Both the position numbers and the translations under genes were made by a program. The notes under the pieces are model-generated. The model had not been told where the DNA came from. It searched no databases and saw nothing but the letters and a program-made list of their open reading frames with translations. Shown piece after piece: positions 13,501 through 28,500 of a DNA stretch of 64,000 bases; the first letter of the stretch is position 1; each line of letters begins with the position of its first letter. Origin of the DNA: Bathymodiolus brooksi (Eukaryota > Mollusca > Bivalvia > Mytilida > Modiolidae); NCBI GenBank assembly GCA_963680875.1, contig OY804579.1:12043506-12107505 (forward strand). Direction: 5' to 3'.

Positions 13501-16500
13501 GTCAGAAAATATATGATGGTTCTTTTCTGTTAGCATGGATATAGACTACATGCACATTAAATGATAATTTTCACATAATATATAATATAAAATATGTAGT
13601 TTTTCTTATTGTTTCCTTTCTTCTCTTTCCCTTCAGAGCAATTTATTCTGTATTTCAACAATGAAAACTGCAAATGCGAGATTTTCCTACAGTATCCTTT
13701 CTTCTCCATTTCTATTCTCTCTCTCCTATAAACTATATGCCAGAATCATCTTTTTTCTCTGTCACCTCATTCTATTCTTTATCTCTAATGAGCACATTCC
13801 TGAGTTTCTTCTCTCGTTCTAATGAAAATTACATACCTGAGTTGTTCAAACCGTCTCCTTTCTTCTCTTTCCCTCTCTCGTTCTATTTTGTCTCTCTCCA
13901 ACTGTTCTTGGTGTAACTTTTGTTGTCTCTGGAATTCCAATTTAGCCTTTTCCAGTAAATCTTTTTCCTTTCTGAAATTCAGTGACGATATTAAACTTAT
14001 ATTACACTAATGACTTTCTTGTAGTTACATTTAGTATTAGATTTTGTTTGTATTTAAAGTTATATGCTTTTGTTTTTCATTAGAATATTTTCTCACAAAT
14101 GTAAAAATTTAATTGTCAGGTAGTTTGTCATATTTATTAAAAATCTGGGGGGCCATCGTGGTCGTATGATAATTGGATTTACAACTACCTGTGTAATCAG
14201 TGCCTATCATCACTTAAGTTGTGAGTTCAAATCTCACTCCTGGCGAAGCATACTTGATACAACCCTATGTGATAAAGTATGTCAGTGACTTGCAGCAGGT
14301 CTGTGGATTCCTCCATCACTAAAACTGACCGCCACAATATAACTGAAATAATATTGAAAGTGGCGTTAAACAATATAACCCTAACCCTTAAAAATCTGTT
14401 TGGGCTTCCTTTCTTGTAATATATTGCTATTATCAACAAAAAACTTATTTTCTGTGAATAACAATATTTCTAAACCCAAGAAGAGTTATGTTCACTGAAA
14501 TTAAGTGCAAACATTTCCCAGTTTTACCATCGTTTTTAGGAACTTTCAACTCCTGCCTCTGGTATTCTGGCATCCTCCACAAATAAAACTGACAACAGTA
14601 TACTGCTGAAAGTGGTATAAAATACCCATAAATCCATCAAAATATGAAATGTGTGGCAAACTTGACTATTTTTATGATTTTATTTACCTCAGCTGTTCCC
14701 TTTCCCTTGCCAATCTAATGGCTTCCGTTCGTTGTTTTATTTGGACCTCCCTCTGTCTACGTTTTTCTCTCTCTATCTCCCTCATTCTTTGTCTTTCTAA
14801 TTCTCTTTGCTTCCTTTCTCTCTGTCTTTGTCTTTCTCTTTCCCGTTCTTCCTGTAAATATAATACAAGTTCAACAATGTACTCAGCCAAAACAGACAAG
14901 CATTTCTCTAGTTAATTTACATAATAAACTTACTTTTTCCTTTTCAATTTTCTGGGGGGGAAATGACTTGTTGCATACCAAAGATATAGAAATGTTTACT
15001 GGTACAAAGAATTGTCATGTCAAAATGACTCTTATTTAACAATACCAGATCAAACTGATAATTCATTAAAAATATTTGTTTTATTTCACACAAACAATAT
15101 CTGCAGCAATAATAATTGTCTAGTGAGGTCAAAACGGCTCTTATTTCACCCATACAAGATCAAATTGATAATTCATCAAAAACAAGAGAAATGTTCCAAC
15201 ACATTTGTTTTTATTTACACAAACAATATCTGCAGCAATAATAAACAACCGCCACAATAGAACTGAAAAATTGTTGAAAGTAGCATTACACACCATAACC
15301 AGGGTTCACCAAACCAGGCGAAGTAGGCGAAATTCTCGCCCTATATCGGCTGAAGTCGCTCTCCCCCGACTACAAAGCGAAATTAAAGTCACCGTTTCTT
15401 TTTGTAAGTCACTCTTTTCTTGCAAATAATCTTTGTTTTATGGTAAAGCTGATTGACAAAACAATTGTAATCAATGGGAAGATACATAAGAATAAGAGGA
15501 AAAGGTTTTATTCAAGCACTAAAGAATGTTTAATTTGTTGATACAAAAGTATCACAGCAAACTTCTGCAAATTTGTACTGACGAAATTCCAGGTGAAAAT
15601 TACATCCCAAATCTTAAAATATACAAACAAACGCTTCTCTTACCAAATTGGCCGTTGAATTGTGTTATATTCTAATTATTTTCACAAAACTTAGTTATTT
15701 GTAGCTTTTTAAAAGCTAAACAATCAACTTGTCTAAGTTTTAAACACGGCGATCATGGGGATGTAGGAAATCTGGGGAAGGAAACAAACATTTAGATGTT
15801 ATTGACCGATTTCAAGCAAAAATGAATAAAATCTAAAATCAATAATAATAATAATAAAGAAATACAAAACATGAATTTAATGTTAAATATGAAGGATATT
15901 AACTAGATATTAGCAAAGACACACTTCAAATGCAAAAAAAAACCCACCCACATTTTTGCGAAAACATGTCTCTATGACGCTGTTGGAAGTCTCCGTCATG
16001 CCTTCACTTCTCCCTTATGGTCTCTGAGGGAGAAGTCAAGTCTCCATATTTTTTGCGAGTGTGGCGAGCCCTGCATAACCCTAACCCCCTCCCTCCCAAT
16101 AATAAAATTCTAATTCTAAAGGGAATTTTATTCAAACTGCAACGTTGGTTGAGGGGAAAAGAAGAGCTTTTTAACCTTGTCAATTATATACACTTAATTT
16201 TCAGATTAAGTACAAACCTTAATTTTGTCAAAAGACAATACATCTTTTTCTTTCTTCTCTGTAGGTTTAGCGTCTTTATTAGATGTGGTAGACTTAGCTT
16301 TACTTTCACTTCTTTCCTCTGTTTTCACTGGTGTTTTAACAGGACTTGCTGTTTTCTTCTCTTCATCTTTCCTCTTGTCTTTATCCTTGTTCTTGTCTTC
16401 CTCAGTTTTTGTCGTTGTTTCAGATTTTCCTTTCTCTGTTGAAGTTGCTTTGGGTTTTTCTGTTCATAAAAAAATATTGATTTTTCATTCAAACTTTAAA

Positions 16501-19500
16501 AAAACCCACATTATATTTAAAATTACGAAGTTTTTATTTGTTTTATGAACTCAATTTATTTTATGCACATGCTTATTACCTCATGTTTCTACTCAAATAA
16601 GCAAGAGTTACAAAATATTTATAATGATATTAATAACTACAAGATGAAGAATGTTTTAGAGTCTACAGAAACTTGGAGAAGTTTTAAAACATATTATCAT
16701 CTTTGTCAGAATATTCTTACAAAGTTCTGAGGACCAATGGAAAATCCAATATCAAACAACAATATCGGAACAAAATTGCTTAACACAAAAAATATTTATG
16801 AGTTCTAGAAAAAAGTCTGTGAGTAATTTAAAGAGATCTATGTTATCATATTTAATATATGTAAAGCTATGGTTACTCAAGCTTTGTCACCTACCTGCAC
16901 TAGTACGAGTCTTTTTAGAAGCTTCATGTTTACTACCAGTAGAACTATGTCTGTCAGAGCGTCTTTTATCGTCATGGTGATCTTTTGAGTGGGAACGTCT
17001 ACGGTCATCTTTTTTGGTGTCTTTTGAATCTTTTCTATCATCTTTACGGTGATCAGATCGCTTGTCATCCGACTTTTTCACATCTTTTTTCACATCTTTT
17101 TTATCACTATCTTTACGATCTGAAAAATGTTAAAAAAAATAATATTATTAGAAATGTTCAAATATGGGTAATAAATTTATATCAGCACTTGGATCTTTGA
17201 CTATGGAGAAATGACATGACTAAATCTGATATTACATTAATATATAATTCCCAAGAAAAATCTCTTTCATTTTGCATAAAGTTGCAAAATGATGAAAAAT
17301 AATCTTAGTTTGATCTTTTCCATGATCTCAATTCAGACAATTAAATCTGAATTTTAAATGAATTAAAACGACTACTTCCTTGATGCAGTTTGATGCAACT
17401 GTAGCCAGTCAATCATTTTTTTACCCCTTTGGGCCTCTTGTTTAGAAAAGGGGCAATGATCTCCAAAATCAATCAGAACCTGTATTCTATGCCAAGGATC
17501 ATTGTGTTAAGACAACGATAACACACATATATCATAATATGAGCACAAATATTTTGAAGTATTATAAAACAAAATTATCACCTTTAATCATAAAGATAAT
17601 TTCCCCTTCAGTAAGAAATGATGTAACAAAATATTATTGTTTTTTTTTTTTTTTATAGATATGTTTAAAACAAGTTCCAACCAAGTAGCTATAAATTTAA
17701 ATTCTAAATAAACATACAATGGGAAAAGCATCTCCTTTGTATATAAAACAAGAAATGTGTGCATCACAAAATATGCCCGTCTTTATAAATTATCAATTGG
17801 TAAAAAATTATATTTATAGCAACAGTGACCTTGACCTTTGACCTAATGACCCCAAATAGGGTTCTTCCCCTTCCACAGGGCAATCATGTGGTCAAGTTTG
17901 GTAAAGATCCAATATACAGAACTAAAGTTATCATGTGGAAACGACCCCATTGTCAAAAATTCTATTTATAGTAACAGTGACCTTAACCTTTGACCCCAAA
18001 ATAAATAGGGTTCTTCCCCTTCCACAGGGATCCGATATACAGAACTAAAGTTATTGTGCGGAAACCTGTGTGGACGCCCGCCATACCCAATCACATAATA
18101 CGGCCCGTCTCGAGACGGGCATATAAAAAGGTCTCAACCTATAGTAAGAAAACAGCTAGTCAACTAATTATAAGGGGTTAGGGTTATGGTGTATAACACC
18201 ACTTTTCAGTTATATTGTGGCAGAGGAAACCGGAGTAACCGGAGAAAACCACCAACCTGCCACAGCTGTCAACTAAATAAACATGATGAACCTACTGACA
18301 ACTATACATCATTGCTACTAAAGTACACAGGTTAGAGGGATATAATCATTATTAACCCTATACCTTTGTCATCTTTCTTGGCAGGAAGAGATTTTTTATC
18401 TCCAGAAGAACTCTTAGAATCAGTTTTCTTGGATGCTGATGATGACTTGGACTGCATTCCTGGTTCACTCTTTGCCTGAAAAAGGAAATTCAAAAGTTTT
18501 GTGCATTGAAATAAAAATTATAGGAAGTAGCTAAAACATTGCAATTGATACAAATATCATTACAAGTTAGCTTCTGTAGATAACCTCATTGTAATGCTTT
18601 GAGGTGGTGATAGTTTACAATGCTTAATGTCACTTTCAACAATATTTCAGTTATATTGTGGCAGTCAGTTTTATTGGTGGAGGAAACCAGAGTACCTGAG
18701 AGAAAACCAGACGAACTTTATCACATAATGTTATATGGAGTACACCTAGCCATGAACAGGGTTCGAATGTTAGTGGCGATAGGCACTGATTGCACAGATA
18801 GTTGAAAATCCAACTACCATACGATCACAACCACGACGGCCCCTGTAATGCTTTGAAGGTGAAGATGTACGAGCCTTCAGTGATATGAGGAAGATTTTCT
18901 TATTTATCCTACAATAGTCCCTATAGACTTAGATCTATTTATTTCACTCTGTTTGTAGTCTCTTACTTTGTTGACAGAAAATATAAAGGTGAATATAAAC
19001 AGTTGGTTGGATATCAGTATAATGTTTGATATTTTAATATAAAATGAGCTCTTAAAAAGTGTCAGATGCAATGGTATTATACATTGCAGATTGATGCTGT
19101 GAGATTATCAGCAGCAGTGTAGATATAGTATTAGGACAGAATGAGTTAAAACAAAGTTCTGCCTTTGTTGTGGGGGAGGGGTATAATAAGTTGGTTTATA
19201 ACATGATAAACCCGATATCTTACTGACTGGTAGTATCAAAACTTACCCTTTCAACAGAAATCATCTTGCCATGAAGTTCTGTTCTGTGTAAATGTTGGAT
19301 ACACTTGGTAGCCTCATCAGAACTGGACATGGTGACAAAACCATAACAACGTGATCCTGGACTCCTGGCATTAGTCACAACTTTAGCCCCAACAACCTAA
19401 AAATAAAAAGATGTCTGCTATATAGAAAACCATAAAACTCTTTCTTTATGAGCATTATGTCTAAAACAAGTAAGTTACACATTACAAGTACTGATATCAT

Positions 19501-22500
19501 CTTAACTAATAATAACTGGAAAATAGTCAAACCTGTATTAAGAGGTCACCTTTGGGACAAAGAAAGAGTGGTCTTCTGAGACAGGTAATCTCTTAAAAAG
19601 AGGTTCAATTGATATGAATTTTTCCACAACAGGAGAAGAAAAAGGTGATCTTTTAATACAGGTGACCGTATGGGCAGGTTTGACTATATACTAGATTTAG
19701 ACAAACACGTGGAATCATTAGATATCACAGACGGATGGATCATAGGTTTTCTTCAACAATATATTTCAGTTACATCATGACAGTGAGTTTTTACTGGAGG
19801 GGGAATCAAGGGTACCAAGAGAAAATCTAACATCTACTGTGAGTCAATGAAGGATATATCGAATACAAAAGGAGGCACTAATTCAATATATTATACTTTA
19901 CGTTTTTATTTTCCCTATTTGTCTTTGCTAGTGCAGCTGGTCAATATTTTAGTATATTGACTGGACCCGATCAATATAATGTTTTCTTCCGGATTTTGTC
20001 CGAACTCATTTTTTTGTTGTCTTAGATATACAATAACAAAAACATGTCGTCTGACAGATTTGCATGTATTGAGTATAATATAACAAATAGTTCATGGCAC
20101 TTTGGGCCAAATGGCAGTTTATGTACCGGTCTGTCAACCACAAAATAATATATGGACCTCAGCTTCGCTTCGGTCCATATAATATTTTGTGGGTGACATC
20201 CCGGTCCATAAACTGCCATATGGCCCTTAGTGCCATGAACTATTTGTTAAATAGTACATAACATATGAAAATGCTTTATTTTGATTGGATGATCAGTGTT
20301 AACTATTTTTGAACAGTACACTTGACAACGGGTGACAATACCTAGCGACGGGAACTATACCAGGTTCAAACGATTTCCCGCATAGATTTTCCCACGTTAT
20401 TTTTATATATTTTTGGCAAGATTTAAATCTGTTAAAATAGATGATTCCTTACATTGATAATGAAATAAATTCTGTTATTCTAAAATTGAATTAAACAATT
20501 TATCTATCATATTGTGGAAAAAATCCTTTCCACAAATCACAATGTAACCCACTTTTATTGTAAAAGGTAAAATAACCGATGCACGTTTTTTCATGGTAGT
20601 TCTATCTCTTTTTTATACAGGTTGTATTGTTGATATATTGATGTGAATACAAAAAAATGTGGTACAGAATCTATTTTATTGGGAAAATTTTAAAATATTG
20701 TTAATTGTAAATGAAATTATATTTTTACGTTATTTCAATCACTTGACAGGCCAAGGTGATATATGTTAACAGGCAGAATAAGACAATAAAGAAATAGACG
20801 GCGTTGTATTGTTTTGCTGTCAACATGGCGAGGCTTGGCAATATAAACGAATTTACCTATTTTTTTCTTTTTATCTCCAGATGAAATGCTATGTACTATA
20901 AATATTAGTGTCTTCTCCCTCGTGAACAGTTTTCCTATAATGTTGTCTGGTGAGGTATAGTGCCCTAGCCGTTTGCTCAGGCACTATACCTTACCAGACA
21001 ACACTATAGGAAAACTGTTCACGAGGGAGAAGACACTAATAGAATAATGTAGTAGCTAGAGGTCATCAGTCTTTTTACAGCTTAAATGGATATGCAAGTT
21101 TATGATAAAAATACCTGCATATAACTTTAATTCTTAGGTGTCGAAGTTTAATAACAAAATTTGTTCAAGCCACGATATAGCTGAAATATTGCTAAAGTTG
21201 GTGATAAACACCAATCAATGTATAAATTACTCTAAAATAATAATAGTAAAATAAAAAATAAAAACTATTAAAATTTATTCAAAATCAAAACTCAATTTGT
21301 TTTCATATTTGGCCTTCTAACTAACAATGGCAACACTTATTAAAAGCAGAACCAACAAAAATTGTATTTTATTTTTAACATCTATTTTATTATTTCATGT
21401 TTCTACATACAAGTAAACTACTTTGCATACTTTCTATATGTGAACTGTAACACCTCAAAATAAAATCACTAAGTGAATCATTAATATACAAAATGTTACT
21501 TGGTAGAATTCATTTGATAAAAAACAATTTCTTAAGATGGCGAAGATTTTCATATTCATATGGTCCATTAAATAATGCCTTAATGGACATCTTGTCTGGA
21601 CTAATGTTTTAATTAAATCTGACAGCCTATGATGGCTATTAGGGTATTTCTATTCACTTAACAGCAAAATGTTTCATTTTAGAAAAAAAATATTCAAAAT
21701 AGAAATCTTGACAACTAGAAAATTGAATCACAATCTGTTGCTAACCATTCTTTATAAATGATTTGAGACATTTAAAACATCCCACACCATGGAGTGTTTT
21801 GTCCATCAAATTAGAGAGGGATGAAACTAAACAGGCTCAGTAGCCCAACACCACTAAAAGTTGGTCTGGCCCCTGAAAATTATCAGCCCAGTTGGCCACT
21901 GAAATTTGAATATTTCATGTGCAAAATCAGTTGCTGGGCCCCAAGAATTTTTGATGGGCTACTAAAATTGTTATTTTAGGGAGCACAGCTGACAACTGCA
22001 ACAAAATTGCCAAGTTTTGTATGCTTCATTTCCAACTAGTCAGCATCACAACTAGTAAGAAATAGTTCTGATCACACATTCATAGTATTACAGGGGTACA
22101 GTATAAAGTACAATAAAATGTTATTTTAATCAAGTTACCTTTCCATATTTACTAAAAATAGACTTTAGGTCTGTGGCCCTTGTGGACGAGGCAAGTCCAC
22201 TCACCCATAGATTGCGACCAGTACTGCCACTTCCTGTGTGAAAGAAAAAAATCACATTAATTAAAGATAGTGATTACATTTGCCTACCTGTAAATTTTTT
22301 AAATCCTTAGAAAGATTTTTTTTTGCTCTCCAGTGCAGCGGGCAGTACTCATGATTTGCTGTTTCTGCATCGTTTCCATGATTTCCCCAAGTAAATTTAG
22401 TAAATGTATTGTTGATTATATACACATCAAATAAAGCATTAACCCAAATGTATTTCTTGCCAAATCCATGAAAAAACTCTGTGACCTATCAAAATGAAAC

Positions 22501-25500
22501 TGTACATGAAATTTGTGCCGATTCAAAAAAGATTTTGATCTAAAGGCTTTTCCTTTACAGAATAAAGTCCATGAATACATAAAACATTATTTATTATCAC
22601 TGCACTACTGAAGCCTTTAGTTATCAATATAATATTTTTCCAAAATGTTAAGAGATTGTTAGCATAACCTCATTACTGAAATCAGAGTTGCAGATAAAAA
22701 AAAATTCCTGTCAGACATTGGGTCCTGCAAGTAAGAGAGTTTTGCCAGTCCTACTTTTTTTTTTTTTTTTTTTTTAGAAATTTTTTAATATTTCACTTTC
22801 AATACAGTATGATTAAAGGGACAATCTTAAAGCCTTGACACAGCTAAAGACTACTATGACCAGAATCAGATATTAAGGATATAGCCAAAGGGGGGTTAGT
22901 GACTGAGACCACATTCAATTTAGATAGCCCTGCAACATCGAATAATCAATACTGTATATTAGTAAGATTTTATTATTCCTCTAATGAGTATTATGTCTCT
23001 CCCCCCCCCCCCCCCCACACTTTTGTGGGGAGACATATTGTTTTTGTCCTGTCCATCACAGTTTGTCAGCACAACTTCTCTGAAACTACTAAACAGAATT
23101 TCATGAAACTTGGTAGGTAGTAAGGACACCATATGTAGTTGTGTATATTACCAGGAAATGTTGATCCCCTAAATTTTGTGGGAGTTATGCCCCCTTAAAC
23201 TTGAAATTTCCCGAAATATACTACTGAAGCAGCTTGTCAGCACAACTCCTCTGAAACTACCAAACAGAATTTCATGAAACTTGGTAGGTAGTAAGGACAC
23301 CATATGTAGTTGTGCATATTACCAGGAAATTTTGATCCCTGAATTTTGTGGGAGTTATGCCCCTTTGAACTTAGAAATTTACTACTGAAGCAGCTTGTCA
23401 GTGCAACTCCTCTGAAACTACTGAACAGAATTTCATGAAACTTGGTAGGTAGTAAGGACACCATATGTAGTTGTGCATATTACCAGGAAATGTTGATCCC
23501 CTAAATTTTGTGGAAGTTATTTGCAAACACTCTAGTGTAATATCCCTTACTGAAACTTGTATATATATATGTACAAGAGTCATCATAATGTCACTATTTC
23601 CCTGAAAAAGTTTTCATCACCAATCCATTGATTTTAGAAGAACAAAACTCCTTTAAAATCATTGGAACATGGGCTGAGCAATTTTCTGGAATGGGGAACT
23701 TTGCCATGACCAGGGGATGTCATAGGGAAAGGGGATGGAATCAGCAAATAATGATGCTAGAAAATGGCTGATTTTACCTTTCGATGTATCTCTGGATTTT
23801 ATAATAAGTAAGGAAATTCTCATCTAATTCTCGTATATCGAGAAACTTTTCATTGGATAATTTTTAGACGTATTTGAAGTGTCTATGCAAATTTAGAATC
23901 CACCGAAATAAGTCGGAAATTACCGAATTATAATTGTAATATATGGAAAATATCCAATGAAATTCGGCAATATATTTGTAATAAAGTGGGCGTTGATTAT
24001 ATAAATAAATAGAAAGTTCTTCAAGGTAGGTATATTTAATTTAAATAATTGCAACTATAATATTCAAATAAATATGAACATAAATTTTTTTTATTGTTTA
24101 ATATTGATAATAATATCTAAATATAACAATTAAATGCAAAAAGTTGAATTAACAATAATTATAGGAGAAAATGGTTTTTAAGGAATTTAAATAAAGGGAG
24201 ATAATCATAGTACTGTATAGTATTATAAACTTACTACTGAAAAACTTTTTGTAAAAAAAAATTGAACCAATAGTGATTAACAGTTTGTCTATAAGCTTAT
24301 ATTTAAAAAAAAAATGAAATAAATATTTTACAATACTGTCTGTACTCCTGTAGGATTGTGAAGCCCATCTATGATCTAAATAGATCCTCTGTTTTTAATA
24401 ACAATTTATATTCATAAAATAAAATAATCAAAATGCATATGTATGCTAAATAAAATTTGGATTAAGCGTTAACTATGTTAGATACAATGTATCTATGTAC
24501 CATTAGTTGTTTACAAAATACACTTATATATATAATTATTGTTTGTAAACAAACATCTGCATATCATAAATCCTCGGATTTACCATATTCTAAGAAAACA
24601 TATGTTTTTTTAAATTAATTTATTTCATAAAAATATATAACCTATATTTTCTGTTTTTATATATAATTATTAAGGTAAAAATACCTTACAAAAGAACAAA
24701 AAACCATTCAGAAAAATTTGTCAAACTAAAAATCTTCCTGATTCTGATCCTGATCTTACCAGCAGTTCGCTGGTAACATTTGGCCCAAAATTTGACTGTA
24801 TTTTACTTCACATCCAAAATTTTACAAGAAGACGTATGTTGAATGTAAAATAATACAAACCTCCTTGGGAAATATATATTTCAAACTATTGCATCCATAT
24901 TTTGTCACAATATATCCATAAATAAATGTCTGGCAAACGCATTTATCCAACACGATACACACATTAGCACCCCCCCTATATTTTGTAATGGCCGAGTATA
25001 TAGCCAAGGGAGATAATCATTTCCACCGCCTGCCATGACAATATGGAATAGTACCTGTAACCCTTGCTTTAGCACTTTTGATCAAATTTTTTTTTATGTT
25101 TCATGGATTAAAAACAGGTTTTTTTGGTTATTCATTGAAGCTTAATTTTATTTGTTACCCAAATAGATTTTTTACCTATGACTACAGTTTGTGGGACGGG
25201 GGGAGACATACGTTTTTGCAGGCAAAAACAAACTTTAATTTTGATATCAAGTCGTCATTTGTTTGTTCATTTTGTCCTTCCATTTTCGATTAAAGGACCG
25301 CCCCGGTCGCCTCTCCTTTTCATATGCTGACCTTTTGGCTTTTTTATTCTCTGTAGATAAATCGATAGGTAGTGGGTGCTTTTTTACAGATTTAGACCCC
25401 TCCGTAAAATTAATCAGGGGAGGTCATAGAGATTAATTGGCCATGCAGCCATAACGGAAATGATCAAATTACAATTTACAACGATTACCGATAGGATACG

Positions 25501-28500
25501 AAATAAAATCCGGAATGGGAACTGGTTCCCGAAATTTAGCATAAACAGAAAGGAACAGAAATTTTTACCGATTTGTTTACGACTTTTGACTTTATTAACG
25601 ATAATCAAACATCCTTCGTTTAGGGGTCTAAGAGGTAACCAGGACCGACAGAAATTTGATTTTCGACAGCCCCAAGCAGTAAAAATGTTTGCCGGTCATT
25701 AGGTCTGACACAAAGACGTCATTTGCCGGACCCTCTAAAATTCTGCCCCCTAGGTCCGACAGGGCCAACGGTTTGCTGCATCTCTGTGAAATGCTGCTAA
25801 AGTTGATGTTAAACACCAATCAATCAACCTATCAAACATTTTGGAAGTTACCCCCCTTGAAACAAAGAATATAAATGATGACAGTATATCTTGGTAACCA
25901 GAACTGATAAACTTTGGGACTTGAAGATTAAAAATCAATATGTTTGACCTTATCAATGGCTTTGACCCCAACTCTTGTGGTTTCATCCGTGTAAGGTTGA
26001 AACTGCATGTCTAAGCATGTTCCATGCCTCATACAACAACATTTTCATACAATATAGTGGATATGTATGGGGAAAAAACATTACTAAACATTATTCCTTG
26101 CAGCCAATGTCAAACTGTGAACCCTTGAAATAAGACACCATAGACCCTGGATCCTCTATTTGTAAAATGTTGAATCTTTGTATCACAGTGTCTAAATTAG
26201 TGTTATGTTTAATACATTTTCCTTCTAAAAGGAGTTAAACACCATGTGAAGACATTAGCCTTAGGTTCAATAAAACATCTTAATTTTTGAGAATTGAAAA
26301 AATATTTCATTATGTTCCGATATATTCCTATGTATGTTAAACTTTGACCTACAGGTGGCCATCTTGGATTTCCGATTCATACAAAAATTAATATGTTATA
26401 ACAGACTATCCAATAATATTCATGTAAAGTTTAGGTCATGTTAATCGTCTTGTGATGGCAGCCATCTTACGATATCAATCACCACAAAAAAAACCTGACA
26501 TTTCATAGAAGGCCATCAAGGAACATTACAACCAAGTTTTATTAAATGGTTAAGCCGTTTCAGTGAAGATTAAGGTTAAAATATTTTCCCTTTAAGGTTC
26601 CGATATTAAACTTTGTACTGCTGTGGTGGCCACAAAATCAAGCAAATGCAATAAAAGCCATATTTATACTTCCTAACAAGATATGATTATAATCTAACGA
26701 TTATGAAGTCTCCCAAACCGGCCACTGACAACAGTTTAAATAAACACTTTGCATTGTGACAAATTCTGAGCTTTATTTTTTGCGGCGGCCATTTTAAAAA
26801 TAATGGAGACCGGTAGAAATTTTGCAATGTCGGGAATCAATTCCGAACATCATAATCTACCCACATATGAAATTTCGTTGAAATCGAACAATGTTGAATT
26901 TGTGCGGTATTGTGGCAGCCATTTTGAAAATGGCGACCGGTAGAAATTTTTCGATATCAGAAATCAATTCGGGACATCATAATCTACCAATATTGAATTT
27001 GTGCGGTATTGTGGCGGCCTTTTTGAAAATGGCGACCGCTAGAAATTTTTCAATGTCGGGAATCAGTTCGGGACTTCATTATCAACCCACATATCAAATT
27101 TTGATGATATCGGACAATGTTGAATTTTTGCGGTATTGTGGTGGCCATTTTGAAAATGGTGACCGGTAGAAATTTTTCAATGTCGGGACATCATTATCTA
27201 CCCACATATCAAATTTTGATGATATCGGACAATGTTGAATTTTTACCCCCCATTTTTATGCCGTGGTTTGGCAGCCATGTCAAATTTTATGTCTCTATCA
27301 TTATCCAGTTAGAAGTTATCAACATTAATGTATGAAATTTCAAGTTTCCCCACCCCCTTTGAACCCCCAAAAATATGGCTTTGACCCCCTTTACCACAAA
27401 TCTGAAAACTTTAGGATCAACTAGAAACATATATCTATAACTCCACCAAGTTTCATGAAATTCTGTCCAGTGGTTCCTGAGATCTGCCGTGGACAAGTTC
27501 ATGGTCCACGGAAAGAAAGGAGAATAAGAATAATAATAATAAAAATAATAATAAGAAACGGAGCAAAACAAACGTTGTTTGGGAGACTTAATAAGTGATC
27601 TTTGTGTGATGGTTTACTAATCATCATGGTCGATACAGTATTATTATTTTTTAAAGGTGGATACAGTATTATTATTTTTTAAAAGTGGATACAGTATTAT
27701 TATTTTTTAAAGGTGGATACAGTATTATTATTTTTTAAAGGTGGATACTGTATTTTAATTTTTTTAAAGGTGGATACAGTATTTTTATTTTTCTAAAATT
27801 TTTAACATTGCAGAACTTTTGTATGTGCTTTTCTATTTGATACTATTTTAATTCGTGTATTATTTTTCTACTATGAATTTTTGAATCTTTTAAGGATGTA
27901 AAGTGCTTAGTGTAATTTTTATTAGATATGCGCTATATAAATATTGTATATAATAATAATAATTCTAACTATAAATAAGTCCATTAAAATGAATTGATTT
28001 ATATTTCAGTCAAGGGCATTGGCACAAACATCACATGAACACTGCCTTAACAATAAATATTATACTATGGAAGAATAAATTTTAGATTTCAGAAAAAAGC
28101 ATGAAACTGAAAGAATGATCTTATCACACTTCTAATGTTGTCACACTTCAATGACCAAATGATAAATGGATTCAGAATCTATTATAAAACACTAAAAAAA
28201 GATTTAATATTCAGTTGATATGAATTCCATATACATGTTCTTTATTATTTTCTATGCATTTACACAAATGAATTTTACCTTTTTCATCCTTTTTGCTGTC
28301 TTTGCTGGCAGAACTGAAAAGTAGCAAAATATCAAATAAAAAAAATTCATGACAAAAAGAATTCATAGAAATGTTTATCTAACTAAAATGAACATGTATA
28401 AAATTCAAACAGTACCTTTTAACTTATTCTTGTGTCTAAGTATCAATTGTCGACATGTTTTTACATCTGTCATGAAACATGTCTGACGAACCCTCCTCCT

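Noticed and set aside
16017..16548. Plus-strand Phe/Ser/Leu-rich frames looking like membrane proteins
   Set aside because: Complement of Lys/Glu-rich exon K; the minus strand has correct splice sites and phase.
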